Shown in pieces: positions 57,725 to 64,000 of a stretch of DNA of 64,000 nt. The stretch is from Pseudomonas sp. SORT22. Its GTDB lineage: Bacteria; Pseudomonadota; Gammaproteobacteria; Pseudomonadales; Pseudomonadaceae. A model generated the notes under the pieces. That model had not been told where the DNA came from. It searched no databases and was given only the letters and a program-made list of their open reading frames with translations. The stretch lies in the NCBI RefSeq assembly GCF_018417635.1, contig NZ_CP071007.1:2232501-2296500 (forward strand). The letters are read 5' to 3'. The translations under genes were made by a program, and so were the position numbers. Numbering within the stretch: the stretch's first letter is position 1; each line of letters opens with the position of its first letter.

Positions 57725-57835
57725 ATGAACGACTCAAGGATAAGCGGGCTTGGCGCGAGCCCGTCGCAGTACTTTGGGGGAAGCAGTGCTGTACAGTCAG
57801 TAGCGCTTAGTCTAGTCGAGGGAAGTGAATCGTGA
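57725..57835 (+). pseudogene. Internally deleted copy of the 302-residue gene
   Basis: The 36-codon frame encodes the first 17 residues of the 302-residue protein (MNDSRISGLGASPSQYF) fused in frame to a form of its last 19 (GSSAVQSVALSLV against GSSNVQTIALSLF). About 266 codons are missing and the frame is intact. Its TGA overlaps the GTG of the next membrane protein (GTGA) exactly as in the full copy at 59880. It cannot keep the original function but may still couple translation to the downstream gene. Confidence 0.85.
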
Positions 57836-58275
57836 TCAGTCAGGCCCAGATGTGGGTATTTATTCGTCGATTCTACCCGTGTTTGATCGGTACATACCTA
57901 TTGGCACTTTTCGCTACGGCAATGGCTACATTAAGCGTAATCAATACCTATTTTTTGAAGCACGCCTACGAGTCAGAGCTTGCGATGGGCATGCTGGCGG
58001 TCGGTACGCTGGCGATCACGTTAGGGACCTTCATCCTGATTCGTGGTTGCACTTGGGCGGTATGGATGATTGTTGTGCTGCTGTTTGTTTGCTTCCTTGC
58101 CACGCTCTCAACCTACGGTTGGTCATCTCATATGCTTCTGTTTGTGGCCTCATTGACTGCATCCTTGCTCGGCTTGCTAATCATCAACAGCCGACGTTAC
58201 CGCCAAATGTGCAAACGTGTGTTGGTCATACGCAGGATGCGGAATCGATGGCTAGCAAGCGGTGATACAGTATGA
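57832..58275 (+). CDS. Array membrane protein 1 (four helices, NSRRYRQMCKR tail)
   Basis: The 147-residue inner-membrane protein has a basic amphipathic start (VFIRRFYPCL), four predicted helices, the motif LIRGCTWAVW between helices 2 and 3, LSTYG before helix 4, and a basic tail INSRRYRQMCKRVLVIRRMRNR. These features recur in every array member. The GTG start overlaps the stop of the deleted gene, which implies translational coupling; an ATG at 57850 is a possible alternative. A role as an immunity protein is inferred from layout only. Confidence 0.82.
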   Translation: MISQAQMWVFIRRFYPCLIGTYLLALFATAMATLSVINTYFLKHAYESELAMGMLAVGTLAITLGTFILIRGCTWAVWMIVVLLFVCFLATLSTYGWSSHMLLFVASLTASLLGLLIINSRRYRQMCKRVLVIRRMRNRWLASGDTV

Positions 58276-58300
58276 TTGGCAAGGTAAGCAGTACAGGCTT

Positions 58301-58325
58301 GATCGCGGGGCAAGCCCGCTCCCAC
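58301..58325. repeat. REP unit
   Basis: GATCGCGGGGCAAGCCCGCTCCCAC, a single REP copy just after array gene 1. Confidence 0.85.
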
Positions 58326-58411
58326 TCTGGCCGACAGCGGTTAGAGGGAGAGGGGATGGCCGTTCCTGGAGTTGTTACTCGGCGTCATTGCCCAGCCATG
58401 AGGTCAGTCCT

Positions 58412-58585
58412 TTGAAAGCGCCAAGCTTGCACGCCAAGAAAGCCCATTGCGCCAAGACACGTCAGTCCAATTATTCGGCCAGCCTGCGTCTCGCAGGCAT
58501 CGATGTCACACCGGATGATGCTGAACGCAAGCTACCTGCCCGTGAAGCGATCCTCGAAGCCTATCGACAACAAGCCAAGGGCTAA
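58412..58585 (+). CDS. YhfG-like Fic antitoxin, 57 residues
   Basis: Starting from TTG at 58412, the frame encodes 57 residues with the YhfG/FicA pattern: AKKAHCAKTRQSNYSASLRLAGIDVTP, then LPAREAILEAYRQQ. Such proteins are small inhibitors encoded before Fic AMP-transferase toxins. The length is normal (E. coli YhfG is 55 residues). The ribosome site (GAGGT, eight bases before) is weak and the partner fic gene is truncated, so this may be a relic. Confidence 0.65.
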   Translation: MKAPSLHAKKAHCAKTRQSNYSASLRLAGIDVTPDDAERKLPAREAILEAYRQQAKG

Positions 58586-58590
58586 TTCTG

Positions 58591-58668
58591 GATCAGTATG
58601 GGGTAGGTCAGGATCCATACCGCTATACCGGTATGACGATTCAAGACGGCACTCTGCTACGCGCTTAA
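58591..58668 (+). pseudogene. Truncated fic N-terminus
   Basis: Directly after the yhfG-like stop, a 26-codon frame encodes DQYGVGQDPYRYTG, the conserved opening of Fic proteins of this type, and then ends in a stop at TTLLRA-like sequence. The rest of fic is absent. About 170 bases of unassigned sequence follow up to the second leader copy. Confidence 0.7.
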
Positions 58669-58841
58669 GATTTGTTCGAGTGTCTGGCATGACTATTGGC
58701 ACGACTTAAACCGTGTGCATAGCAGACGTTTGTCGTATCACTCGTGTACACCGGTCCAGGATATCGGCAACTAGCAATCTGATGGGGCACGATCATTCAA
58801 GCATAAAAAGATGCGTCCTACGCCCCCTTCGTTTACTTCCT

Positions 58842-58974
58842 CTTTTGAGCGTGTAGGACGACACACACAGCAAAAATACACTTCTGAAACGTTGATTTTT
58901 AGCTGCTAAAACTAGGCCGCTCAAGCGCCTGCAATCTTCGGGTTTGCAGGCGCTTTCACGTTTCAGGAGACCCC
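58842..58974 (+). repeat. Duplicated leader, copy 2
   Basis: This is the second copy of the leader at 57592, exactly 1,250 bases downstream, placed before the full-length gene. The GC-rich hairpin (58923-58955) differs by one C-to-T change that keeps a G-T pair in the stem. A CCTAC near 58817 and GTAGG near 58853 could pair over about 30 bases. The same is possible in copy 1. Confidence 0.88.
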
Positions 58975-59883
58975 ATGAACGACTCAAGGATGAGCGGGCT
59001 TGGCGCGAGCCCGTCGCAGTACTTTGCGCGCCAGCGGATTGAAAGCCTGGTCAACGTGCCGAGGCTGTTTGCAGCGATTGATGCCGATCCTGGGATCGTC
59101 GGCGCAGGGGTGGTGTACATCGATGCGGACTACAACGTGGTGACGTTGCGGGAGTTTCGGCCGATTTGTAGTGTGTTGACTAAGCGGGTGGTGTTGCAGG
59201 AGGTGAAGCGGTATTTGACGCCTGAGCAGTATGTAGACCAGGCCATGCGCACACCTCGGGAGTCACGGGTGTGGTGGGAGGCGGCAGGTGCGGCGCCAGC
59301 GTGTATAGGTCTGATTATCAGTGCCGTGGTGATACTCAAGGGCGGCATGATGACAATGTTTACGGGGCCTTTGGGGTTAATGGTGTCCGCTGCCGGTATT
59401 TCAAGTATTGTCGCAACCGGGCTCCAATGTGGGATCGGTCTTCACAGGGTTTATCAGGAAGTGGTCAACCCAGAGCTCAATGACCTGCTTGATCAGCAAG
59501 GTTGGTATCGTACAGCCGTACCCATACTTGATGTGGTTTCACTACTTGGCGTGGTATCAAACGCGCTGAATACGGTGAGATTTCTCCTGGTGCGCAAAGC
59601 AGCAACGGGCGTCAACTGGTATGAAATCACCAGAACCTTGAGTCGACAGCAGCGCAAGGCGTTGACTACCGAGCTGTTGTTAATCAAACATCCTTCTCTG
59701 ACGGCTAAACAGCTCAAGCTGGCCCAACATATGGGTACTATTCAAAAGCGCTACACACCGACAGAGCTCAAACACTCGACTACAGCAATGATCCGAGACT
59801 CGATTTCAGGTGCTCTTGGCGTTGCGGGCAGTAGTAACGTTCAAACCATAGCATTGAGCCTGTTTGAGGAGCCTGAACAGTGA
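58975..59883 (+). CDS. 302-residue protein with hydrophobic hairpin, candidate effector or toxin
   Basis: Family unknown to me. Residues 1-100 are soluble and hydrophilic (ASPSQYFARQRIESLVNVPRL, then a basic TKRVVLQEVKRYLTPEQYV). Residues about 103-156 form two long glycine-rich hydrophobic helices with a short polar turn. Residues 178-207 are an amphipathic helix, and the C-terminal 90 residues are basic and helical. No signal peptide. The hydrophobic hairpin recalls pore-forming bacteriocins, but no sequence match is claimed. CAGGAGA precedes the ATG. The stop overlaps the start of a four-helix membrane protein (GTGA). A deleted copy lies upstream. Confidence 0.82.
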   Translation: MNDSRMSGLGASPSQYFARQRIESLVNVPRLFAAIDADPGIVGAGVVYIDADYNVVTLREFRPICSVLTKRVVLQEVKRYLTPEQYVDQAMRTPRESRVWWEAAGAAPACIGLIISAVVILKGGMMTMFTGPLGLMVSAAGISSIVATGLQCGIGLHRVYQEVVNPELNDLLDQQGWYRTAVPILDVVSLLGVVSNALNTVRFLLVRKAATGVNWYEITRTLSRQQRKALTTELLLIKHPSLTAKQLKLAQHMGTIQKRYTPTELKHSTTAMIRDSISGALGVAGSSNVQTIALSLFEEPEQ

Positions 59884-60317
59884 GACCTGTCGTAAACATA
59901 CGAACCTTCATGCGCCGCTATTTTCCTCTACTGATCACGGCATATTGCCTGACCATTTTTGCGTGCTCTATAGCATCAGCCAATGTAATCAACGCTCATT
60001 TTGTGGCTCATCCACAAGTGTCGGGAATCTCGCTTGGCATTATTGCCGTGGGGGCCTTGGTCACCAGTGTGGGGAACTTCATTGTGATTCGGGGGTTGTC
60101 GTGGGGCATCTGGATCATCGCTGTTTTATTGGTAGTATGCTTGCTGACGACGCTGGTGACTTTTGGCGGCTCTCCTTACAAATCTGTAGCTCTGGTGTCG
60201 GGTTGCATTCCTCTGCTCGCGTTGTTCCTGATTAATAGCCGACGATATCGACAAATGTGCAAACGTCTGGCTGTTGTCAGGCGCCAGCGAGCGCGTGGCG
60301 CGTGGCCGTTACTTTGA
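59880..60317 (+). CDS. Array membrane protein 2
   Basis: The 145-residue protein starts with GTG overlapping the 302-residue gene's stop. It has the array features: MRRYFPLL start, four helices, VIRGLSWGIW, and the tail NSRRYRQMCKRLAVVRRQR. As the direct partner of the full-length gene it is the best candidate for a cognate immunity protein, if that model is right. The LSTYG motif is replaced by LVTFGGS. Confidence 0.83.
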   Translation: MRPVVNIRTFMRRYFPLLITAYCLTIFACSIASANVINAHFVAHPQVSGISLGIIAVGALVTSVGNFIVIRGLSWGIWIIAVLLVVCLLTTLVTFGGSPYKSVALVSGCIPLLALFLINSRRYRQMCKRLAVVRRQRARGAWPLL

Positions 60318-60343
60318 GCCGTGTGGTAACTGAGAAGAAGTAT

Positions 60344-60793
60344 ATGATCAGCGCCGAGCTATGGAACGCATTCGTGCGTCGGTTTTTTCCAAGGATGTTA
60401 GCTGCTATGTTTTCAACGATCGCTTCCTTCACGTTGGCAACGCTCAATGTCTTTGATGTCTACCTTTCAGGCTTTCCACATAAAGTGGAATACGCCTTTA
60501 TCCTGCTTTCCGTTGGGGCCGTTCTACTAAGCATCGGGCAATTTTTTGTCATCCGAGGGCGTGTTTGGGGTGTGTGGGCAATGGTTGCACTTTTGTGCGG
60601 TTGTCTACTAGCGAGCCTTTCAACCTACTATCGTTCCTCGTATAAGCTGTTAGTGACAATCTCCGTTTGCTTTCCACTATTTTCTTTGCTGCTGAATAGC
60701 CGGCGCTATCGTCAGATGTGCAAACAGTTGGTAGCTATACGCCGGATGCGGATTCAAGGAGCCGCTAGTAGGGGCGTCTGTGAAAAATTATGA
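60344..60793 (+). CDS. Array membrane protein 3
   Basis: The 149-residue protein starts with ATG at 60344 after GAGAAG; the frame is open to 60257, but that overlaps gene 2. It has VRRFFPRML, four helices, FVIRGRVWGVW, LSTYY and the tail LNSRRYRQMCKQLVAIRRMRIQ. It is 26 bases downstream of gene 2 on the same strand. Confidence 0.82.
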   Translation: MISAELWNAFVRRFFPRMLAAMFSTIASFTLATLNVFDVYLSGFPHKVEYAFILLSVGAVLLSIGQFFVIRGRVWGVWAMVALLCGCLLASLSTYYRSSYKLLVTISVCFPLFSLLLNSRRYRQMCKQLVAIRRMRIQGAASRGVCEKL

Positions 60794-60859
60794 CGACTGT
60801 ATTCGCTTCACCAATTCCTGCTCGTACGTTTTTTGGGGGGCTGAAAAATTAATTCATTC

Positions 60860-61291
60860 GTGAATGTTCGTACCTTTAGGCGACTCTATTTCCCGCGACT
60901 GATCTCAGCAATCTTGCTAGCCACCGCTTCCTTCTCGTTTGCCACTTTGAATGTAACGTATGCCTTCTTCCATAATCATCCCTATGAAAATGAATACGCT
61001 GTCGGCTCGGTAGTGACTGCCGCATTTTTGCTGTCCTATGGCAGCTACGTCCTTATTCGGGGGCGGGTATGGGGAGTCTGGGTGATCGTCGGGCTTCTAT
61101 TGGCTTGTCTTCTCGCCGTGATTTCAACTGTTGAGAGAACGCCTCATAAGCTGTTTTCCGTCTTTTCTCTATTGGTTCCGCTGTCGACGCTGCTCGTGAT
61201 CAACAGCCGAAGATTTCGCCAGATGTGCAAGCGTGTGGTGGTCATACGCAGGATGCGGAACCGATGTGTGGCGGGCGGTGCTAACGAATGA
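60860..61291 (+). CDS. Array membrane protein 4
   Basis: The 143-residue protein starts with GTG at 60860. It has FRRLYFPRL, four helices, LIRGRVWGVWVIVG and the tail INSRRFRQMCKRVVVIRRMRNRC, whose end is nearly the same as that of array protein 1. A roughly 65-base A/T-rich gap before it may carry a promoter. Confidence 0.82.
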   Translation: MNVRTFRRLYFPRLISAILLATASFSFATLNVTYAFFHNHPYENEYAVGSVVTAAFLLSYGSYVLIRGRVWGVWVIVGLLLACLLAVISTVERTPHKLFSVFSLLVPLSTLLVINSRRFRQMCKRVVVIRRMRNRCVAGGANE

Positions 61292-61316
61292 ATGACGAGG
61301 CAATTTTTGCTGGTCG

Positions 61317-61340
61317 CATCGCGGGGCAAGCCCGCTCCCA
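61317..61340. repeat. REP unit inside the array
   Basis: CATCGCGGGGCAAGCCCGCTCCCA between array genes 4 and 5. Confidence 0.85.
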
Positions 61341-61364
61341 CCGTGGCAGGTTGGAGGTGGCGAG

Positions 61365-61784
61365 GTGACGCTCCTCCCTGCCGTCGTTGAACGGATGAAG
61401 CGATATTTTTCCCGTTTCGTCACCGGGTTTTTTCTTACAGGTTTTTCCATAACATTTGCAATGGTGCACGTCCTTGGCGTTTACGTGCATGACATCAAAC
61501 GATTATTGCTTGTGTTACTGGCAGCTACATTCGTGTTGTGTGTGGGCCATTTTATGTTGCTACGCGGCTTTACTAGCACGGTCTGGATCAGCGTCACATT
61601 TGTTGTGATCAGCCTGCTGGCAACGCTCTCGACATACGGACCCTCCACCCACCGGATGTTTTTCGCGGTGTCGTTGGCTACCTCCTTGTCTGCCCTGCTC
61701 ACGATCAACAGCCGCCGTTACCGGATGATGTGCAAACGCCTGGTGGTGATACGTAAGCAGCGTAAAAAGTGGAGAGTCCGCTGA
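61365..61784 (+). CDS. Array membrane protein 5
   Basis: The 139-residue protein starts with GTG after GGAGGTGGCGAG. It has MKRYFSRFV, four helices, LLRGFTSTVW, LSTYGPSTH and the tail INSRRYRMMCKRLVVIRKQRKKW. Its stop is one base before the ATG of gene 6, so the two are coupled. Confidence 0.82.
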   Translation: MTLLPAVVERMKRYFSRFVTGFFLTGFSITFAMVHVLGVYVHDIKRLLLVLLAATFVLCVGHFMLLRGFTSTVWISVTFVVISLLATLSTYGPSTHRMFFAVSLATSLSALLTINSRRYRMMCKRLVVIRKQRKKWRVR

Positions 61785-61785
61785 G

Positions 61786-62196
61786 ATGAGCATGGCTTCG
61801 CGGTTTTCACAGCGCTACTTCCCCGTATACGCCGCAGCATTGATGCTGAGCTGTTTTTCCTTCTCACTGGCGATAGCACTCGCGAGCCTGCTTCATTTCA
61901 AGACCCATCCCGACTTACCCGAGTACATCATTTCTTCACTCGTGGTCTGCTCTTTGCTGCTGAGCGTGGGCAACATGCTTCAGCTTCGAGGGCGGCGCTC
62001 CGGCATGTGGCTTGTCGTCATGGTGCTTGGCGCGTGCATGTTACTAACCCTTTCCACCTATGGTCCCCGCACGCCCATGCCACTTTTTACCCTAGCGCTG
62101 TTGGCACCTTTGCTGGCTCTGCTTTTGTTCAACAGCGAGCGCCACCGCGAGATGCGACGGCGGCTGATGAGGTTGCGGCAGAGGGAAAACCGATGA
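61786..62196 (+). CDS. Array membrane protein 6, divergent tail
   Basis: The 136-residue protein has FSQRYFPVY, four helices, LRGRRSGMW, LSTYGPRTP and the tail FNSERHREMRRRLMRLRQREN. The tail keeps the spacing of the NSRRYRQMCKR motif but has lost the cysteine. It is coupled to gene 5. Confidence 0.8.
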   Translation: MSMASRFSQRYFPVYAAALMLSCFSFSLAIALASLLHFKTHPDLPEYIISSLVVCSLLLSVGNMLQLRGRRSGMWLVVMVLGACMLLTLSTYGPRTPMPLFTLALLAPLLALLLFNSERHREMRRRLMRLRQRENR

Positions 62197-62239
62197 AGAG
62201 ACGAGTCCGTTTAGCAGGTCTGGCAAGGAGAGCGACCCT

Positions 62240-62677
62240 GTGCTAGATCTAGCGCAATTGCCGGCCTTCATACGGCGCTACTACCCCACGCTGTGGAGCG
62301 GATTTTTCCTAGCAGTCATATCTCTCACCAGCGCATCCATCCGCGCAGGTGAGACCATCTTCGTAGGCAACCCCGCCGAGCCCGGATACATCGTCGCTTT
62401 TATCATGCTGGGATCATTCACCCTCGGCATCGGCCAATTCGCTGTAATACGCGGCTACTCATCCGGAAACCGTGCAGTAGTCGGGCTGTTGCTCGTTTGT
62501 CTGATTGCCGGCGTGCTGACCTATCCCTTTGCTCACGATGCACTCCTGGCAGTGGCTTCAGTAATTGCCCCCTTGTTGGCGCTGTTGGCGTATAACAGCC
62601 GCCGTTATCGAGAAATGAGCAAAACCCTGTCGGATATCCGGCGCAATCACTTAAATCCTGTGTCTGGCAACCGATAA
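62240..62677 (+). CDS. Array membrane protein 7
   Basis: The 145-residue protein starts with GTG. It has FIRRYYPTL, four helices, VIRGYSSGNRAV, LTYPF in place of LSTYG, and the tail YNSRRYREMSKTLSDIRRNH. It is more diverged than genes 1-5. AAGGAGAG precedes the start. Confidence 0.8.
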   Translation: MLDLAQLPAFIRRYYPTLWSGFFLAVISLTSASIRAGETIFVGNPAEPGYIVAFIMLGSFTLGIGQFAVIRGYSSGNRAVVGLLLVCLIAGVLTYPFAHDALLAVASVIAPLLALLAYNSRRYREMSKTLSDIRRNHLNPVSGNR

Positions 62678-62707
62678 AATCGAACCCTCACCCTCAAAGG
62701 TTCACGG

Positions 62708-63574
62708 ATGAATCACCAAGAACAAATCAACGCCTGCCTGCGCCGCAATTTCCCGCTGCTGACTTTAAGCTGGTTGCTGTCAGTTGCTTCCCTCATGAGC
62801 CTGATGCTGGTGATTAACGGCGCACACTCTCTGAGCGCCATGAGTTCATCCGACATCCTGCGCGGCGTGAAGAACGGCGTGGTTATCCCGACCCTGCTGC
62901 ACCTCTTGCTGGTGTGGGGGAGCACGCGGTTGATCTGGTGGTTGGTGGCACTGCTGGTGTGCTGCTTGCTGGTCGCTTTGGGGATGTATGCCCAGCGTCC
63001 ACCTGGGCTGGTTTGTTACCTGGCGCTTTTCTGTCCCCTGGCCGGCCTGCTGGTGTTCAACAGCCAGGGCTATCGGCGGCTATATGCAAGGTTTGTCGAG
63101 ATCAGCAAGGCTCCGCGGGCCAAGCGCTTGCCGGGGCAGCCTGTGGATGTGTTGCGGTATCCGGGGATGGCGGCGTTTTTAAGGCGCTACATGGGCCGAT
63201 CTTTCGCCGCGTTTTTCTTGACCATGGCCTCTATTGCGCTGGCAACGGTGCAGCTGGAGTACGCCTACTTTGCCGGGCATCTCGAGAACATGGGGTATGT
63301 GCTGATTGTGATTTTGCTCGGGGCGGCGGTGTGTGGCGTAGGCGCTGGTCTGATCGCTAACGGTTTTGCCTGGGGGGTATGGTGTCTCGTTGCGGTTGCG
63401 GTGACGAGTCTGCTGATGGCCATCGCCAGTTTGGGAGCCGGTCTCCATCTGTTTTTTTCCGCGACGTCGATTGCACTGCCTGCGGTGGCGCTGGTTTTGT
63501 TGAGCAGTCACCACCATCGGCAGTTTTGTAAGCGTTTTGCTGTGGTTATGCGGTTGCGTAAGGCTGGTCGGTAA
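62708..63574 (+). CDS. Array membrane protein 8, two-unit fusion
   Basis: The 288-residue protein contains two array units in one chain. Unit 1 (about 1-135) has LRRNFPLLTLSWLL and ends FNSQGYRRLYARFVEISK. Unit 2 (about 148-288) has AAFLRRYMGRSF and ends LSSHHHRQFCKRFAVVMRLRK. About eight helices are predicted in all. The linker is basic (APRAKRLPGQP). A fusion by loss of the intervening stop is the simplest origin. It is the last gene of the array, and a REP unit follows. Confidence 0.82.
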   Translation: MNHQEQINACLRRNFPLLTLSWLLSVASLMSLMLVINGAHSLSAMSSSDILRGVKNGVVIPTLLHLLLVWGSTRLIWWLVALLVCCLLVALGMYAQRPPGLVCYLALFCPLAGLLVFNSQGYRRLYARFVEISKAPRAKRLPGQPVDVLRYPGMAAFLRRYMGRSFAAFFLTMASIALATVQLEYAYFAGHLENMGYVLIVILLGAAVCGVGAGLIANGFAWGVWCLVAVAVTSLLMAIASLGAGLHLFFSATSIALPAVALVLLSSHHHRQFCKRFAVVMRLRKAGR

Positions 63575-63595
63575 TGTGCTGGCCTCATCGCGGGT

Positions 63596-63610
63596 CAAGC
63601 CCGCTCCCAC
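63596..63610. repeat. REP-type unit after the array
   Basis: CATCGCGGGTCAAGCCCGCTCCCAC (to about 63620) resembles the REP unit with one change. Confidence 0.65.
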
Positions 63611-63651
63611 ACGGTTCGGCGATGCTGGTGGCGGCTGCGCCCGCCTGATCG

Positions 63652-63999
63652 TCAGCGCATCTGGAACAACTCCTGATGGAAGTCTTTCGGCTTCAGCCCA
63701 TGGGCTACCAGGTCGTCACGCAGGGCCTGGCCAAAGTCGGCAGGGCCGCAGTACCAGAAGCTCGCCTGCTGCCAGTCGGCAATTTCCTTGCGCAGGCGTT
63801 CGCCACTGAGCCGGCCATTTTGGCCAGACACACACAGGTGCAAACGCACGCCGGCCGCGGCCGCGTCGGCGCGCAGGTTGTCGATGGCGTCGGCAGCATC
63901 CGCGCCGCACGGGTGGAACAGGTCGATACTGTGTTGCCGGTCCGGCTCCAGCGCCAGTTGCTTGAGCCGGGCCACGAAGGGGGTGATGCCAATGCCGGC
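63652..63999 (-). CDS. Ferredoxin/ferric reductase-type flavoprotein, C-terminal part
   Basis: The frame runs off the right edge, so the N-terminus is missing. The visible 115 residues begin AGIGITPFVARL, the NAD(P)-binding motif of the FNR/ferric-reductase superfamily, and end with FWYCGPADFGQALRDDL, the usual CGP motif of the C-terminus, then FHQELFQMR. The full protein is probably a membrane ferric reductase or a NAD(P)H oxidoreductase of the FAD/FNR type. The partner domain cannot be seen. Confidence 0.82.
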   Translation of the reverse strand, partial: AGIGITPFVARLKQLALEPDRQHSIDLFHPCGADAADAIDNLRADAAAAGVRLHLCVSGQNGRLSGERLRKEIADWQQASFWYCGPADFGQALRDDLVAHGLKPKDFHQELFQMR

Positions 64000-64000
64000 C

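Noticed and set aside
57541-58974. Insertion sequence as the cause of the duplicated leader
   Set aside because: No transposase, terminal inverted repeats or target duplication were seen; simple segmental duplication explains it.

Overview
The window looks like a chromosomal segment of a fluorescent Pseudomonas of the P. fluorescens/P. putida group. The grounds are a pyoverdine locus with PvdS-type promoter boxes, Pseudomonas-type REP palindromes, the order thrS-infC-rpmI-rplT-pheS-pheT-ihfA-merR-tRNA-Pro, and GC-rich codon use over most of its length. All identifications were made by reading the sequence and its translations; no database search was run.

Region 1 (2-14183) is part of the pyoverdine locus. 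It holds the 3' end of a peptide synthetase (C-A-T-E), an esterase, and a minus-strand block of fpvA, pvdE, pvdA, pvdO, pvdN and pvdM. Ornithine hydroxylation (PvdA), chain assembly (NRPS), export to the periplasm (PvdE), periplasmic maturation (PvdM, PvdN, PvdO) and ferric-pyoverdine uptake (FpvA) are therefore encoded together. Iron-starvation boxes TAAAT-N16-CGT lie before pvdA and pvdM, and a Fur-like site lies before fpvA.

Region 2 (14265-37145) is ordinary core genome: pbpG, a shikimate-dehydrogenase paralogue, yceH, sstT, an nhaR-like regulator, terC, puuB, two identical tRNA-Val(GAC) genes, endA, a gene under a perfect LexA box, a periplasmic glutaminase-asparaginase, and a ribose operon rbsBACRKD that ends in an exported nucleoside hydrolase. 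Small lipoproteins, a cold-shock gene and REP pairs fill the gaps. Region 3 (37489-45002) is the translation cluster thrS to ihfA plus tRNA-Pro(GGG). The thrS leader has a hairpin that looks like a tRNA-Thr(GGU) anticodon arm.

Region 4 (45003-51312) is an AT-richer island directly downstream of tRNA-Pro. It encodes a DUF262 protein whose N-terminus resembles the EcoRII DNA-recognition domain, a HEPN-type protein, an EcoRII-like restriction enzyme, a Dcm/M.EcoRII-like cytosine methyltransferase and a Vsr repair endonuclease. Region 5 (51367-57537) has a decayed and an intact DUF3077 gene, a GNAT-Rnk fusion, a DUF6124 protein, and three unrecognised or partly recognised proteins, one of them a phospholipase-D-fold protein.

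Region 6 (57592-63574) is the most unusual. A 302-residue protein with a hydrophobic hairpin is followed by a tandem array of small four-helix membrane proteins that are all paralogues: seven single-unit genes and one two-unit fusion. A second copy of the leader and start of the 302-residue gene lies upstream. It carries an exact in-frame deletion of about 266 codons but keeps the 4-base overlap with its own membrane-protein gene. The layout resembles a toxin with a bank of immunity genes; that function is inference. The window ends inside a ferredoxin-reductase-type gene on the minus strand.
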